This document shows positions 42,865-52,242 of a DNA stretch of 64,000 nucleotides, piece by piece. The notes beneath the pieces were generated by a model. It saw only the letters and a program-made list of their open reading frames with translations. It was not told the origin of the DNA and ran no database searches. The stretch comes from Brumimicrobium sp041655765. Its GTDB lineage: Bacteria > Bacteroidota > Bacteroidia > Flavobacteriales_D > Crocinitomicaceae. The DNA lies in NCBI GenBank assembly GCA_041655765.1, contig JBBAEU010000002.1, positions 62,001-126,000 of the forward strand, written 5' to 3'. The first letter of the stretch is position 1; every line of letters begins with the position of its first letter. The position numbers and the translations under genes are program-made.

Positions 42865-43965
42865 ATGGCATTAAAATGTGGTATAGTTGGTTTACCAAAT
42901 GTGGGTAAATCGACTTTATTTAATTGTTTATCAAACGCAAAAGCACAGGCAGCCAACTTTCCATTTTGTACAATCGAACCAAATGTTGGGACAATTTCTG
43001 TTCCAGATACAAGATTGAAAAAATTGGAAGAATTGGTTAATCCAGAAAGAGTAGTACCAACAACCATGGAGATAGTTGATATTGCTGGTTTGGTAAAAGG
43101 TGCTTCAAAAGGTGAAGGCTTGGGAAATCAGTTTTTGGCTAATATCCGTGAAACAGACGCAATTATTCATGTCTTACGTTGTTTTGATAATGACAATGTT
43201 GTTCATGTTGATGGAAGCGTTAATCCTGTTCGAGATAAAGAAGTAATCGATATAGAATTACAGCTAAAAGACTTGGAAACGGTAGAAAAAAGATTGACAG
43301 GAAGTTTGGTTAGAGCAGCTAAAGCGGGAGATAAAGATGCTAAAAAATCTATCGAAGTTTTAGAGCGAATTAAATCACACCTTGAAGAAGGGAAGTCTGT
43401 TCGTTCTTTAGAGATTAGTAGTAGTGAAATTCCAATTGTTGATGAATTACAACTCATTACAGCAAAACCCGTTTTATATTTATGTAATGTTGACGAAGCT
43501 TCTGTGAAAGATGGGAATCAATATGTTGAGCAAGTTAAGGAAGCTGTAAAAGATGAAAATGCAGAAGTTTTAGTAATTGGTGCTCAAATTGAGGCAGATA
43601 TTGCTGAATTGGAAACTTATGAAGAAAGAAAACTGTTTATGGAAGAACTTGGTTTAGAGGAGCCTGGTGTAAACAGATTGATTCGATCTGCATATAAATT
43701 ATTAAACTTAGATACTTACTTTACAGCTGGAGTAAAAGAGGTAAGAGCCTGGACTGTTTTAAGTGGTTCGAAAGCACCACAAGCTGCAGCGGTTATACAT
43801 ACAGATTTTGAAAAAGGATTTATCCGAGCTGAAGTAATGAAGTATGACGATTTTGTAAAATATGGTTCTGAAGCTGCTGTTAAAGAAGCTGGGAAATTCC
43901 ACGTAGAAGGGAAAGACTACGTAGTAGAAGATGGAGACATCATGCACTTTAGGTTTAACGTGTAA
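42865..43965 (+). CDS. ychF: YchF/OLA1-family nucleotide-binding protein
   Basis: A P-loop protein of the Obg-related group that hydrolyses ATP in preference to GTP. Walker A is GLPNVGKSTLFNCLS at the N-terminus, switch region NFPFCTIEPNVG, Walker B DIAGLVKGASKGEG, and NVDE replaces the usual NKxD, the feature that gives ATP specificity. A coiled-coil insert (~130-200) and a TGS domain at the C-terminus (VRAWTVLSGSKAPQAAAVIH, FIRAEV, DIMHFRFNV) complete the standard 366-aa layout. It associates with ribosomes and stress responses. Confidence 0.95.
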   Translation: MALKCGIVGLPNVGKSTLFNCLSNAKAQAANFPFCTIEPNVGTISVPDTRLKKLEELVNPERVVPTTMEIVDIAGLVKGASKGEGLGNQFLANIRETDAIIHVLRCFDNDNVVHVDGSVNPVRDKEVIDIELQLKDLETVEKRLTGSLVRAAKAGDKDAKKSIEVLERIKSHLEEGKSVRSLEISSSEIPIVDELQLITAKPVLYLCNVDEASVKDGNQYVEQVKEAVKDENAEVLVIGAQIEADIAELETYEERKLFMEELGLEEPGVNRLIRSAYKLLNLDTYFTAGVKEVRAWTVLSGSKAPQAAAVIHTDFEKGFIRAEVMKYDDFVKYGSEAAVKEAGKFHVEGKDYVVEDGDIMHFRFNV

Positions 43966-43969
43966 ATTC

Positions 43970-44908
43970 CTAATTCTCTAAAATAGTACCAAAGCCTTTA
44001 ATGCGTTTTCGCCAATAGTCAGATTCATAAATGTCGATTACTGAAATTCCAACGCTTGAACTGGCATGAATCATCTGAATACTTTCATTATTCGTAGAAT
44101 AAACTATTCCGACATGACTGATTCTATTTCCATTTCCAAAGAAAACAAAATCGCCTTGTTGAACCTCTTCTCGCTTCAGTTTTTTAGTTTCTTTAAATTG
44201 ATCTCCAGAGCGATGACTTAATTGTATGTCTGCGGCTTGGCTGTAAACATAACAAGTAAATCCACTACAATCAAATCCATCTGGTGTTTTACCTGCCCAC
44301 TTGTACGGAACTCCCAAAACGCTCTCGGAAACTTGGATAATGTTAGACCGAGTTGATGAGGAAACCTTTGTTGACTCTATACGCTTGTCACCGTCTGTTG
44401 GAACAGAAATTTCGCCATCAATTACAATGTGGTCTTCTTTCATCTTAGAAACATCTTTTACATCTGGAAAAAGTTCTTCAATAACATTCTTTATCTTAAG
44501 GAACAGGTCTTTTTCACCATCTTCATAAAGTAGGTTCATCCATAAAGATAAATCATTTTTTAAAATGCTTAACTCATATTGATGTGCTTGAAGAATTGCC
44601 TTTCCTTCCTTGGTTCTGTTCAAATCTTTGAAAGTTTCAACCGCCTCGTCTAAAGCATATTTATTGCGTTTGAACCATCGTTTGTCTTGAATCAGTTGGA
44701 GCTTCGATAGTGCTAAATAGTATTGAGGAATATACGAAAAGTCGTATTCAGGTTTGTCGAGTAACTTTAAAGCGTTTTTATAGACAGCTTTGTATTGCTT
44801 TTGATCATATCTCATCTCCAATTGGTCAAATTCCAATATTTGTGCATTCAATGAAAATTGATGAAAAAACAAAAAAAATAAGAAGATTAAGAGAAATATA
44901 TTCTTCAT
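43970..44908 (-). CDS. NlpC/P60 cysteine peptidase (C40), exported
   Basis: Signal peptide (~1-22). The N-terminal ~165 residues are helical, perhaps peptidoglycan- or protein-binding, without a domain I can name. The C-terminal NlpC/P60 domain (~180-312) has GVPYKWAGKTPDGFDCSGFTCYV (catalytic Cys; here split DCSGFTCYV), NRISHVGIVY (His) and IHASSSVGISV (third residue). Cell-wall endopeptidase cutting stem peptides, likely for growth or turnover. Monocistronic; convergent with ychF with a 4-bp gap. Confidence 0.88.
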   Translation of the reverse strand: MKNIFLLIFLFFLFFHQFSLNAQILEFDQLEMRYDQKQYKAVYKNALKLLDKPEYDFSYIPQYYLALSKLQLIQDKRWFKRNKYALDEAVETFKDLNRTKEGKAILQAHQYELSILKNDLSLWMNLLYEDGEKDLFLKIKNVIEELFPDVKDVSKMKEDHIVIDGEISVPTDGDKRIESTKVSSSTRSNIIQVSESVLGVPYKWAGKTPDGFDCSGFTCYVYSQAADIQLSHRSGDQFKETKKLKREEVQQGDFVFFGNGNRISHVGIVYSTNNESIQMIHASSSVGISVIDIYESDYWRKRIKGFGTILEN

Positions 44909-45122
44909 ACCTAATAATAGTTATTATATTACGAATTTGAATTAGAAAATAACAATCTAAACTCAATACAACAAAATTAGCCAATTACAATTAATAATTT
45001 TTGTAAATTTGAATTTCCGATTAACAATTGACTGTTTAAAAACATTAATTTGTTTTCAATGTAACACAAAAACAGTTCCATTATTATTAAGAGTAAGCTA
45101 AAAGCAATTTTAATTTTGGTGC

Positions 45123-45130
45123 TATATTTG
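45123..45130 (+). promoter_or_regulatory. -7 element before the CtpA-type protease gene
   Basis: TATATTTG (TAnnTTTG), 21 bp before the ATG at 45152. It lies inside the reading frame upstream of that ATG, which supports starting at 45152. Confidence 0.45.
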
Positions 45131-45151
45131 ATAGGTAAAGAGAAAAGAAGC

Positions 45152-46744
45152 ATGAGAAAAAGTATATTATTATTCGTTTTAATCATTTGTTCAGGCGTAG
45201 TTCTGGGGCAAAAAGAAGATACATTTGAAAAAGATTTACAAAGGGTTCAAGAGGTTTTTTCTTATGTGAATATGTTATATGTTGATTCCGTCCCGACAAA
45301 AAAACTTTCCGAGGCAGCAATAGTTGCTATGCTTGAAGAACTGGATCCACACTCGACATACGTTCCTGCAGAAGAGGTTGAAAGCGCAAATGAAAGAATT
45401 AACGGTTCTTTTGTTGGCGTTGGAATTCGATTTAATATTTTAAAGGATACATTGTTGGTTGTTAACACAATTCCAGGCGGACCGTCAGAAATTGTTGGTA
45501 TTCGAGCGGGAGACAAAATCCTTGAAGTTGATGGAGAAAAAATTGCAGGAATTGGATTGAAAAATTCGGGTGTTCGCAAACGTTTGCTCGGCGAAGAAGG
45601 TTCTATTGTGAAAATTACCATTTTAAGAGGAAAAGAAAAAGTCTCATATATGGTAACGCGAGATAAAATTCCTGTTCATTCTGTTATCACTAAATACATG
45701 ATTGATGATAAAGTTGGATATATCAAATTGACAAATTTTTCTCGTACAACTGAAGAAGAAGTAGCAACGGCAATTAAAGAATTAAAAAAAGAAGGAATGA
45801 AAGATTTAATTTTTGACCTTCAGGGAAATGGCGGGGGACTTTTGTCAGCTGCAAAATCGGTTGCAGATGAATTTATAAAAGACAATAAATTAATTGTTTA
45901 TTCAGAAGGTAGAGTGCAGCCAAGGTATGATTTAAAAGCAGATAAAAAAGGTGATTTTGAAAAAGGTCGGTTGGTTATATTAATTGATGAAAATGCTGCA
46001 TCTGCCAGTGAAATCGTAGCAGGAGCAGTTCAAGATTGGGATCGGGGATTATTGGTCGGAAGAAGAACGTTTGGTAAAGGATTGGTTCAACGTCCTGTCA
46101 ACTTGTCTGATGGATCTCAAATTCGACTTACAATTGCTCGTTATTTTACACCAAGTGGAAGATGGATTCAAAAACCGTATGACGATTTTGACGAATATAA
46201 AAAAGACTATATCAATCGTTATGAACATGGTGAAATGATGCACGAGGATAGTATCCATTTTGCTGACTCATTAATGTATAAAACATTGGTTACGAAAAGG
46301 AAAGTTTATGGTGGTGGCGGAATCATGCCTGACATTTTTGTTCCTTTAGATACAACAGAATATTCAGAATACTACCGAAACCTCGTAAGACAAGGTGTAC
46401 TTTATTCATTTGCTATTGACTATACAAATAATAATCGCGATGAAATAAAATCAAAATATCCTACTATTGAAGATTTCAATAAAAACTTCACGGTAAGTGA
46501 TGATATCATGGACGAGTTATTTAACTACGCAAATAGAGAAGATAGCACGCTTGTCTTTATAGAAGAAGATTATAAAATAAGCAAGGATGTTATAACGACG
46601 AGAATAAAGGCAAATATCGCTCAGAATATTTGGGACATTGGCGCGTTTTATCAAGTCTATAACATAAAGAATGAAATCATAACTCGGGCATACAACGCAT
46701 TGAAGGATGGAACTTATGATAAAGAGAAATTAAATCATAAATAA
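45152..46744 (+). CDS. C-terminal processing protease (S41 family)
   Basis: I choose ATG at 45152 (MRKSILLF), which opens a signal peptide ending near VLGQ; 530 aa. A PDZ domain (~70-165, FVGVGIRFNI and GDKILEVDGEKIAG) precedes the S41 catalytic core with Ser-Lys dyad: ENAASASEIVAGAVQDW (Ser) and GRRTFGKGLVQ (Lys). The ~150 residues after it are a helical tail typical of Bacteroidota CtpA. Periplasmic protease that trims C-termini of envelope proteins. Convergent with the ABC exporter gene; 40-bp gap. Confidence 0.93.
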   Translation: MRKSILLFVLIICSGVVLGQKEDTFEKDLQRVQEVFSYVNMLYVDSVPTKKLSEAAIVAMLEELDPHSTYVPAEEVESANERINGSFVGVGIRFNILKDTLLVVNTIPGGPSEIVGIRAGDKILEVDGEKIAGIGLKNSGVRKRLLGEEGSIVKITILRGKEKVSYMVTRDKIPVHSVITKYMIDDKVGYIKLTNFSRTTEEEVATAIKELKKEGMKDLIFDLQGNGGGLLSAAKSVADEFIKDNKLIVYSEGRVQPRYDLKADKKGDFEKGRLVILIDENAASASEIVAGAVQDWDRGLLVGRRTFGKGLVQRPVNLSDGSQIRLTIARYFTPSGRWIQKPYDDFDEYKKDYINRYEHGEMMHEDSIHFADSLMYKTLVTKRKVYGGGGIMPDIFVPLDTTEYSEYYRNLVRQGVLYSFAIDYTNNNRDEIKSKYPTIEDFNKNFTVSDDIMDELFNYANREDSTLVFIEEDYKISKDVITTRIKANIAQNIWDIGAFYQVYNIKNEIITRAYNALKDGTYDKEKLNHK

Positions 46745-46784
46745 TTCAAGATTTAAAAACGTCTTTACCAGTTTCGATTGACAA

Positions 46785-48602
46785 CTATTGAATTTGTAAC
46801 TCATGCAAGTTTGCATAAACACCATTTTCAATCTTAACGAGCTCTTCATGTGTTCCTTTTTCGATAATTTGTCCGTTTTCCATCACCAAAATAATATCGG
46901 CACGACGGATTGTTGATAAGCGATGAGCAATAATAAACGAGGTTCTATTTTCCAACAAATGATTCAGTGCTTCTTGTACCAATTTTTCCGATTCTGTATC
47001 CAGAGCTGATGTGGCTTCGTCCAGAATTAAGATGGTTGGATTTTTAATAATTGCTCGGGCAATGGCAATACGCTGTTTTTGTCCCCCAGAAAGCTGAATT
47101 CCACGATCACCAACCTCTGTTTCGAATCCATCTGGGAAAGACATGATAAAATCATAGGCATTTGCTTTCTTGGCTGCTAACTCAATTTCTTCGTGTGTAG
47201 CATCGTTCTTTCCAAACTTAATGTTTTCTTTAATCGTTCCGCTAAATAAAATAACATCCTGAGGCACAAACGCCATGTTTTCCCTTAAAAACTTCAAGTC
47301 ATATTCTTCTACATTTACGCCATCAACTACATAATTGCCAGAAGTGGGTTCATAAAAGCGCAGTAGGAGAGAAGCCAATGTTGATTTTCCTGCGCCAGAG
47401 GCTCCAACGATGGCGATCTTCTGTCCTTTCTCTGCCGTAAAAGAAAGTTGATCCAGCACCTTAAAATCTTGTCGTTGCGGATAGAAAAAATCTACGTCTT
47501 CAAATTGAATTAGACCTTCAATTTTTGCTTTTTTTGTTCCAGAATGAATTTGTTTTTCTGTATCTTCGGAAATAAGTTCCATTAACCTTTCAGTTGCACC
47601 AATGGCTTTTTGAATTGTAGCATACAAATCAGGAATCGATCCAACACTCGCTCCCATAAATATCGTAAACATGATAAAAGAGAAGAAATCACCTTTGTTT
47701 AAAGTGGCATCAGGCCCAATTGTCATGTGCAAACCTTGCCAAATGATAAAAACAATTGCCCCGAAAAGACACATAATAATAAACGAAACAAAAAGTCCAC
47801 GCCAATTGCCACTTTGAATGTTAAGTTTCCGAATTTTCTCGATTGATTGTCGATATTTTTTCATCATAAACAACTCATTGGTAAACACTTTTACATTGGT
47901 TATTCCGCTTAAACTTTCATCTATGATTGTATTTGACTCTGCTGAACTGTCCTGAGCTTTTCTGCTTAAAACCCGAATAAATCGGCCAAAAAGAATGGCA
48001 ATTAGAACCATAACAGGGACAATTCCCAACATAATCATGGAAAGTTTCCAAGAAACGATGGTAATAAATACGATTGAACCAATAATGACAATGATTTGTC
48101 TAAAGAATTCAGCTATTGTTGCCCTTAATGTATCCTGTATCAAAGTAATATCAGAAGCGATTCTACTTGTTAATTCACCAACTTTATTCCGATTAAAAAA
48201 ATCCATCGGCATATAAATTAGTTTTCCAAAAGCATCGTAGCGAATATCACGCATGGTATTTTCCGTAACTTTTGTAAATATGACAATACGGAAGAAAGAA
48301 ACAATACTTTGAAATAGAAACAATAAGAATAGAGCAAGCGCAACACTGTTGATATTATTCAAGTCAATTTGATTAAAAATCTCTTTTTTATCTGCCCCAA
48401 CCGAATTGACGGGCATTCCACTTCCTAAAAGCTGACCTAAAAGATATGGAAAAAGCAAGCCTGCAGAAGAAGATAACAACAAAAATATCCACCCAATTAC
48501 GAAAGGAACACGGTAAGGTTTCAGGTATTTAAAAATTCTTCTAGCTTTTTTAAAAGATTCTTTCGTGAGCTTGATTGATTTTTTTTCTTTGGGTTTGAGC
48601 AT
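46785..48602 (-). CDS. ABC exporter, ATPase fused to permease (MsbA-like)
   Basis: Six N-terminal membrane helices (~35-335) and a C-terminal ATPase: Walker A GASGAGKSTLASLLL, Q-loop FVPQDVILF, signature LSGGQKQR, Walker B ILILDEATSALD and IIAHRLSTI. At 605 aa it is a half-transporter that dimerises. MsbA-like transport of lipid A is possible, but sequence alone cannot distinguish it from other lipid or drug exporters. It is monocistronic with a -7 element 20 bp upstream; rpmH is divergent. Confidence 0.9.
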   Translation of the reverse strand: MLKPKEKKSIKLTKESFKKARRIFKYLKPYRVPFVIGWIFLLLSSSAGLLFPYLLGQLLGSGMPVNSVGADKKEIFNQIDLNNINSVALALFLLFLFQSIVSFFRIVIFTKVTENTMRDIRYDAFGKLIYMPMDFFNRNKVGELTSRIASDITLIQDTLRATIAEFFRQIIVIIGSIVFITIVSWKLSMIMLGIVPVMVLIAILFGRFIRVLSRKAQDSSAESNTIIDESLSGITNVKVFTNELFMMKKYRQSIEKIRKLNIQSGNWRGLFVSFIIMCLFGAIVFIIWQGLHMTIGPDATLNKGDFFSFIMFTIFMGASVGSIPDLYATIQKAIGATERLMELISEDTEKQIHSGTKKAKIEGLIQFEDVDFFYPQRQDFKVLDQLSFTAEKGQKIAIVGASGAGKSTLASLLLRFYEPTSGNYVVDGVNVEEYDLKFLRENMAFVPQDVILFSGTIKENIKFGKNDATHEEIELAAKKANAYDFIMSFPDGFETEVGDRGIQLSGGQKQRIAIARAIIKNPTILILDEATSALDTESEKLVQEALNHLLENRTSFIIAHRLSTIRRADIILVMENGQIIEKGTHEELVKIENGVYANLHELQIQ

Positions 48603-48622
48603 ATTCGTTGAAAATATTTATA

Positions 48623-48630
48623 CAAATGTA
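48623..48630 (-). promoter_or_regulatory. -7 element before the ABC exporter gene
   Basis: Reads TACATTTG on the minus strand (TAnnTTTG), 20 bp before the start codon. Confidence 0.4.
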
Positions 48631-48679
48631 GTCAACAGTTGTCAAAATGGATAAAATTTTAATATTTTTGTGAATGTAT

Positions 48680-48709
48680 TTTGATTAAACTAAAAAATGA
48701 CTATCTTTG
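48680..48709 (+). promoter_or_regulatory. rpmH promoter with -33 and -7 elements
   Basis: TTTG (48680-48683) and TATCTTTG (48702-48709) are separated by 18 bp, close to the Bacteroidota consensus TTTG-N19-TAnnTTTG. One of the two most complete promoters in the window, in front of a ribosomal protein gene. Confidence 0.6.
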
Positions 48710-48755
48710 CCAACCCAAATTGAAGAGATAAAAGAAATTAAATAATAATAAGGTC

Positions 48756-48902
48756 ATGAAAAGAACATTTCAACCATCAAATAGAAGAAGAAGAAACAAA
48801 CATGGGTTTCGTGCTCGTATGGCAACTAAAAATGGACGTAGAGTTTTAGCAGCTCGTCGTAGGAAAGGTAGAAAAAATTTAACAGTTTCTAGCGAGATGT
48901 AA
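48756..48902 (+). CDS. rpmH: 50S ribosomal protein L34
   Basis: A 48-codon gene. The start MKRTFQPSNRRRRNKHGFR and the following ARMATKNGRRVLAARR and RKGRKNLTVS are the complete L34 signature, very rich in Arg and Lys. L34 binds 23S rRNA in the large subunit. A strong promoter lies upstream and a terminator 33 bp downstream, so it is monocistronic. rnpA is not next to it, in contrast to many bacteria, and yidD is 28 kb away. Confidence 0.96.
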   Translation: MKRTFQPSNRRRRNKHGFRARMATKNGRRVLAARRRKGRKNLTVSSEM

Positions 48903-48935
48903 AACAATCGACTTTTGGTCATTGTTAAAACATAC

Positions 48936-48964
48936 GCTCATCCCAAAAAGGGTGAGCTTTTTTT
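48936..48964 (+). terminator. rpmH terminator
   Basis: GCTCATCC pairs with GGGTGAGC (one G-U) around a short A-rich loop, followed by T7. Canonical intrinsic terminator. Confidence 0.8.
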
Positions 48965-49115
48965 ATTTTCAAAATAGAAGGTTTTTACAACTTGCATTCA
49001 CTACAAATCTATTTAGTTTACAACATCTTAATAAATTGGTGATAACTTTTTAAACTTCTAACTTGAAAAATGAATGAATTAAGCGTACTTTAGCACCGAC
49101 AAAATTTTAAAAAAA

Positions 49116-50327
49116 ATGAATTTACACGAATATCAAGGAAAATCGATTTTAAAAAGCTACGGAGTAGCGGTTCAAGAAGGAGTTGTAGTTGACAAACTTG
49201 AAGAAGCAGTAGCAAAAGCAAAAGAATTAACAGAACAAACGGGGACAGAGTGGTACGTTGTTAAAGCGCAAATCCACGCAGGAGGAAGAGGAAAAGGAAC
49301 TGTTGAAGAAACAGGATCTCATGGAGTTGTTTTAGCAAAAGGAATCGATAAGGTTGAAGAAACGGTTAAAGGTATTTTAGGAGGACACCTAGAAACTGCT
49401 CAAACAAATGGAGTTGGAAAAAAGGTAAATAAAGTTCTTATCGCTCAAGATGTGTATTATCCGGGTGAAAGTGAACCAGAAGAATTTTATATGTCTGTTT
49501 TAATGGATAGAGCAAAAGGTAGAAATATTATTATGTACTCTACAGAAGGAGGAATGGACATTGAATCAGTAGCTGAAAACACTCCGCATTTAATTTTTAA
49601 GGAAGAAATCGACCCAAGAGTTGGTTTACAAGGATTCCAAGCTAGAAAAATTGCCTTTAATTTAGGATTGAGTGGTCAAGCATTCAAACAAATGACAAAA
49701 TTTGTTACAAGCTTATACAATGCTTACGATGGTGCTGACGCTTCTCTTTTTGAAATTAATCCAGTATTAAAAACATCAGACAATAGAATTATCGCCGTAG
49801 ATGCTAAAGTTACTTTGGATGATTCAGCGCTATATCGCCACCCTGATTACGTAGCAATGCGTGATAAATCAGAAGAGGATCCAGCTGAAGTTGAAGCTGA
49901 TGAAGCGGGACTAAATTTCGTGAAATTAGACGGGAATGTTGGTTGTATGGTAAATGGAGCTGGATTAGCAATGGCAACAATGGATATTATCAAGATGTCT
50001 GGAGGAAATCCTGCAAACTTCCTTGATGTTGGTGGAACTGCTGATGCTGCTCGTGTTGAAAAAGCATTTGACATTATCTTAAAAGATAAAAATGTAAAAG
50101 CAATTTTGATTAATATTTTTGGAGGAATTGTTCGTTGCGACAGAGTTGCACAAGGTGTTGTTGATGCATACAAAAACATGGGAGGAATTGATGTTCCGAT
50201 TATCGTGCGTTTACAAGGTACAAATGCAGAGGAAGCAAAACAATTAATCGATGAATCTGGATTAAATGTACACTCAGCAGTGTTGTTACAAGAAGCAGCT
50301 GATAAGGTAAAAGAAATTTTAGCTTAA
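49116..50327 (+). CDS. sucC: Succinyl-CoA synthetase beta subunit
   Basis: TCA-cycle enzyme making succinate and nucleoside triphosphate from succinyl-CoA. It starts MNLHEYQGKSILKSYGV, has the ATP-grasp region (VVKAQIHAGGRGKG, ~45-60), ALFEINP-type segment (ASLFEINPVLKT) and the C-terminal CoA-ligase domain (GCMVNGAGLAMATMDII, FLDVGGTADAARV, NIFGGIVRCDRVA). At 403 aa it is full length. sucD is not adjacent, which is common in Flavobacteriales. A terminator follows it, separating it from map. Confidence 0.97.
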   Translation: MNLHEYQGKSILKSYGVAVQEGVVVDKLEEAVAKAKELTEQTGTEWYVVKAQIHAGGRGKGTVEETGSHGVVLAKGIDKVEETVKGILGGHLETAQTNGVGKKVNKVLIAQDVYYPGESEPEEFYMSVLMDRAKGRNIIMYSTEGGMDIESVAENTPHLIFKEEIDPRVGLQGFQARKIAFNLGLSGQAFKQMTKFVTSLYNAYDGADASLFEINPVLKTSDNRIIAVDAKVTLDDSALYRHPDYVAMRDKSEEDPAEVEADEAGLNFVKLDGNVGCMVNGAGLAMATMDIIKMSGGNPANFLDVGGTADAARVEKAFDIILKDKNVKAILINIFGGIVRCDRVAQGVVDAYKNMGGIDVPIIVRLQGTNAEEAKQLIDESGLNVHSAVLLQEAADKVKEILA

Positions 50328-50348
50328 TAAAATGTGAAAATTATAAAC

Positions 50349-50377
50349 AAAAAGGGAGCATTCATTGTTCCCTTTTT
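50349..50377 (+). terminator. sucC terminator
   Basis: AAAAAGGGA (50349-50357) pairs with TCCCTTTTT (50369-50377), nine perfect pairs with an 11-nt loop and the T-run built into the stem. It lies 21 bp after the sucC stop. Confidence 0.75.
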
Positions 50378-50400
50378 ACTTTGAGGATAAAATCTAGCTA

Positions 50401-51186
50401 ATGATTTACTATAAAACAAAAGAGGAAATTGAAAAAATTCGTGAGGCTGCTCAAGTTGTAAGTAGGACTTTAGGGAAGGTCGCTGAAGCAATTGATGTTG
50501 GAGTAACTCCTTTAGAACTTGATAAAATTGCAGAAGATTATATTCGTTCACAAGGTGCAACACCAGGATTTCTAGGATTGTACGATTTTCCAAATTCACT
50601 TTGTATCTCAGTAAATGAACAAGTGGTACATGGAATTCCTAATAATAAACCCATAAAAGATGGCGATATTGTTTCGGTGGATTGTGGTGCTTTACTCAAT
50701 GGATTTTACGGAGACCATGCTTATACATTTGCTGTTGGAAACGTGGCACCAGAAACAATGAAACTCATAGAAGTTACAAAGGAATGTTTGCAAATTGGAA
50801 TCGAACAAACAAGGACTGGAAATAGAATTGGTGATATTGGTTTTTACATCCAAGAACATGCTGAAAAACACGGTTATGGTGTTGTAAGAGAGTTGGTTGG
50901 CCACGGATTGGGGCGCGAAATGCATGAAGACCCACAAGTTCCTAACTACGGAAGAAGAGGAAGAGGAAAAAAGATTAAGGAAGGACTTGTAATTGCAATT
51001 GAACCCATGATTAATCTCGGTACAGAACGCGTTTTACAATTGCCTGATGGTTGGACAATCCTCACAGGAGACAGAAAGCCAAGCGCACACTTCGAACACA
51101 ATGTAGCTGTTGTAAATGGAAAACCTGATGTGCTTTCTACCTTTAAATATGTTGAAGAGGCTTTACAAGGAAAGAATGTAAGATAG
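50401..51186 (+). CDS. map: Methionine aminopeptidase, type I
   Basis: Removes the initiator methionine from nascent proteins. Family blocks: SVNEQVVHGIPNNKP (His), DIVSVDCGALLNGFYGDHAYTF with the two metal Asp (split here SVDCGALL and YGDHAYTF), GHGLGREMHEDPQVPNY (His) and IAIEPMINLG (Glu), then HFEHNVAVV (Glu). At 261 aa, without the N-terminal zinc extension, it is type Ia. It begins 23 bp after the sucC terminator hairpin. Confidence 0.96.
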   Translation: MIYYKTKEEIEKIREAAQVVSRTLGKVAEAIDVGVTPLELDKIAEDYIRSQGATPGFLGLYDFPNSLCISVNEQVVHGIPNNKPIKDGDIVSVDCGALLNGFYGDHAYTFAVGNVAPETMKLIEVTKECLQIGIEQTRTGNRIGDIGFYIQEHAEKHGYGVVRELVGHGLGREMHEDPQVPNYGRRGRGKKIKEGLVIAIEPMINLGTERVLQLPDGWTILTGDRKPSAHFEHNVAVVNGKPDVLSTFKYVEEALQGKNVR

Positions 51187-51287
51187 TTTTTTTTCAACCT
51201 CGATACCACCTATCTTGTCCCTTGTAAAATCGCTCTGTTTGACATAAAAAAGGATTTGTAAGTTGTTTACAATTGTAATCCTTAATC

Positions 51288-52124
51288 CTAATTAAATATC
51301 ACCCCGTAAAGAATGCGCAATCCTATAATTATCAAAGAAAGCGAAAGAACTCTAATAATAAACTGTCCTTTTACTCTTTTGGAAATTTGAGCACCTATCA
51401 ATGAGCCTGGTACAATACCGACGAGTAATATACCCATCAATTTTAAGGTTTCAGGATTGTCGTAGTTCCCTTGGAAATAATGTGTGATTACGCTTACAAT
51501 TGACATGATTCCTAAAACAAACTGTGAGGTTGCCGTCGCAATATGAACTGGAAAATGTAAAATCTCTGTCATTGAAGGTACATGAATTATTCCTCCACCT
51601 ATTCCAAATAATGGCGAGAAAAATCCAATTAATAAAGCAATAAAAATTCCTGTTTTTAAATTATAGGAATATTCGTATTTATTCCCATTTCTATCAGTCT
51701 TTTGTTGATAGGTATATTGAGGATTAATTTTGTTTAATACACTAACTTCTTTCTTTTCTCCTCCTTTTAAGAATAAAAATACCGCAATGGAAATTAAAAT
51801 TAAACCCAAAAGGATATCGAATTGATTTCTATCAAAATAATTGACAGCGTAAACGCCAAAAATTGAACCTGGAATTGTTGCTAAAGCAAATAAAATTCCT
51901 GCTTTTATATCAACCCGTCGTAGCCGAAGGTAAGAGGTTGTCCCAACAATTGCGTTTACAGCAACTACAGCCAATGATATTGCAGTTATTTCTTCAGGCT
52001 TCATTCCGGGATAAAGAAGTATCAATACAGGAACGAGTATAAATCCACCGCCAGCACCAATCAATGTTCCTATCGCCCCAACAACAAGTCCCAATAATGA
52101 TAAAAAAAGAAAACTTTCCAACAT
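51288..52124 (-). CDS. TauE/SafE-family permease (TSUP)
   Basis: Eight membrane helices and the two family signatures: GAIGTLIGAGGGFILVPVL at the N-terminus and FFSPLFGIGGGIIHVPSM after residue ~165. TSUP proteins export or import sulfite, sulfoacetate or related organic/inorganic anions; the substrate is unknown. I choose ATG at 52124 (MLESFLFL), 278 aa, because the first helix starts there; an ATG 16 codons upstream adds a charged stretch with no counterpart. Downstream on the strand of the subtilase gene but separated from it by a terminator. Confidence 0.85.
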   Translation of the reverse strand: MLESFLFLSLLGLVVGAIGTLIGAGGGFILVPVLILLYPGMKPEEITAISLAVVAVNAIVGTTSYLRLRRVDIKAGILFALATIPGSIFGVYAVNYFDRNQFDILLGLILISIAVFLFLKGGEKKEVSVLNKINPQYTYQQKTDRNGNKYEYSYNLKTGIFIALLIGFFSPLFGIGGGIIHVPSMTEILHFPVHIATATSQFVLGIMSIVSVITHYFQGNYDNPETLKLMGILLVGIVPGSLIGAQISKRVKGQFIIRVLSLSLIIIGLRILYGVIFN

Positions 52125-52176
52125 TAGCAATTCACGATTTTCCTCAAATTTAAAAAGAATAGAATAGAACAAAAGA

Positions 52177-52208
52177 AAATAACGAATTCAATTAAGAATT
52201 CGTTATTT
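52177..52208 (-). terminator. Terminator after the subtilase gene
   Basis: AACGAATTC (52181-52189) and GAATTCGTT (52196-52204) pair perfectly around AATTAA, and four flanking A-T pairs lengthen the stem to 13. T-rich on the minus strand downstream. Confidence 0.6.
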
Positions 52209-52242
52209 CTTAGTGGCATTATTTCGTTAAAACAATTTCTAT

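Noticed and set aside
47121..47140. tRNA T-loop-like TTCGAATCC
   Set aside because: It lies within the ABC exporter coding sequence and no tRNA arms surround it.
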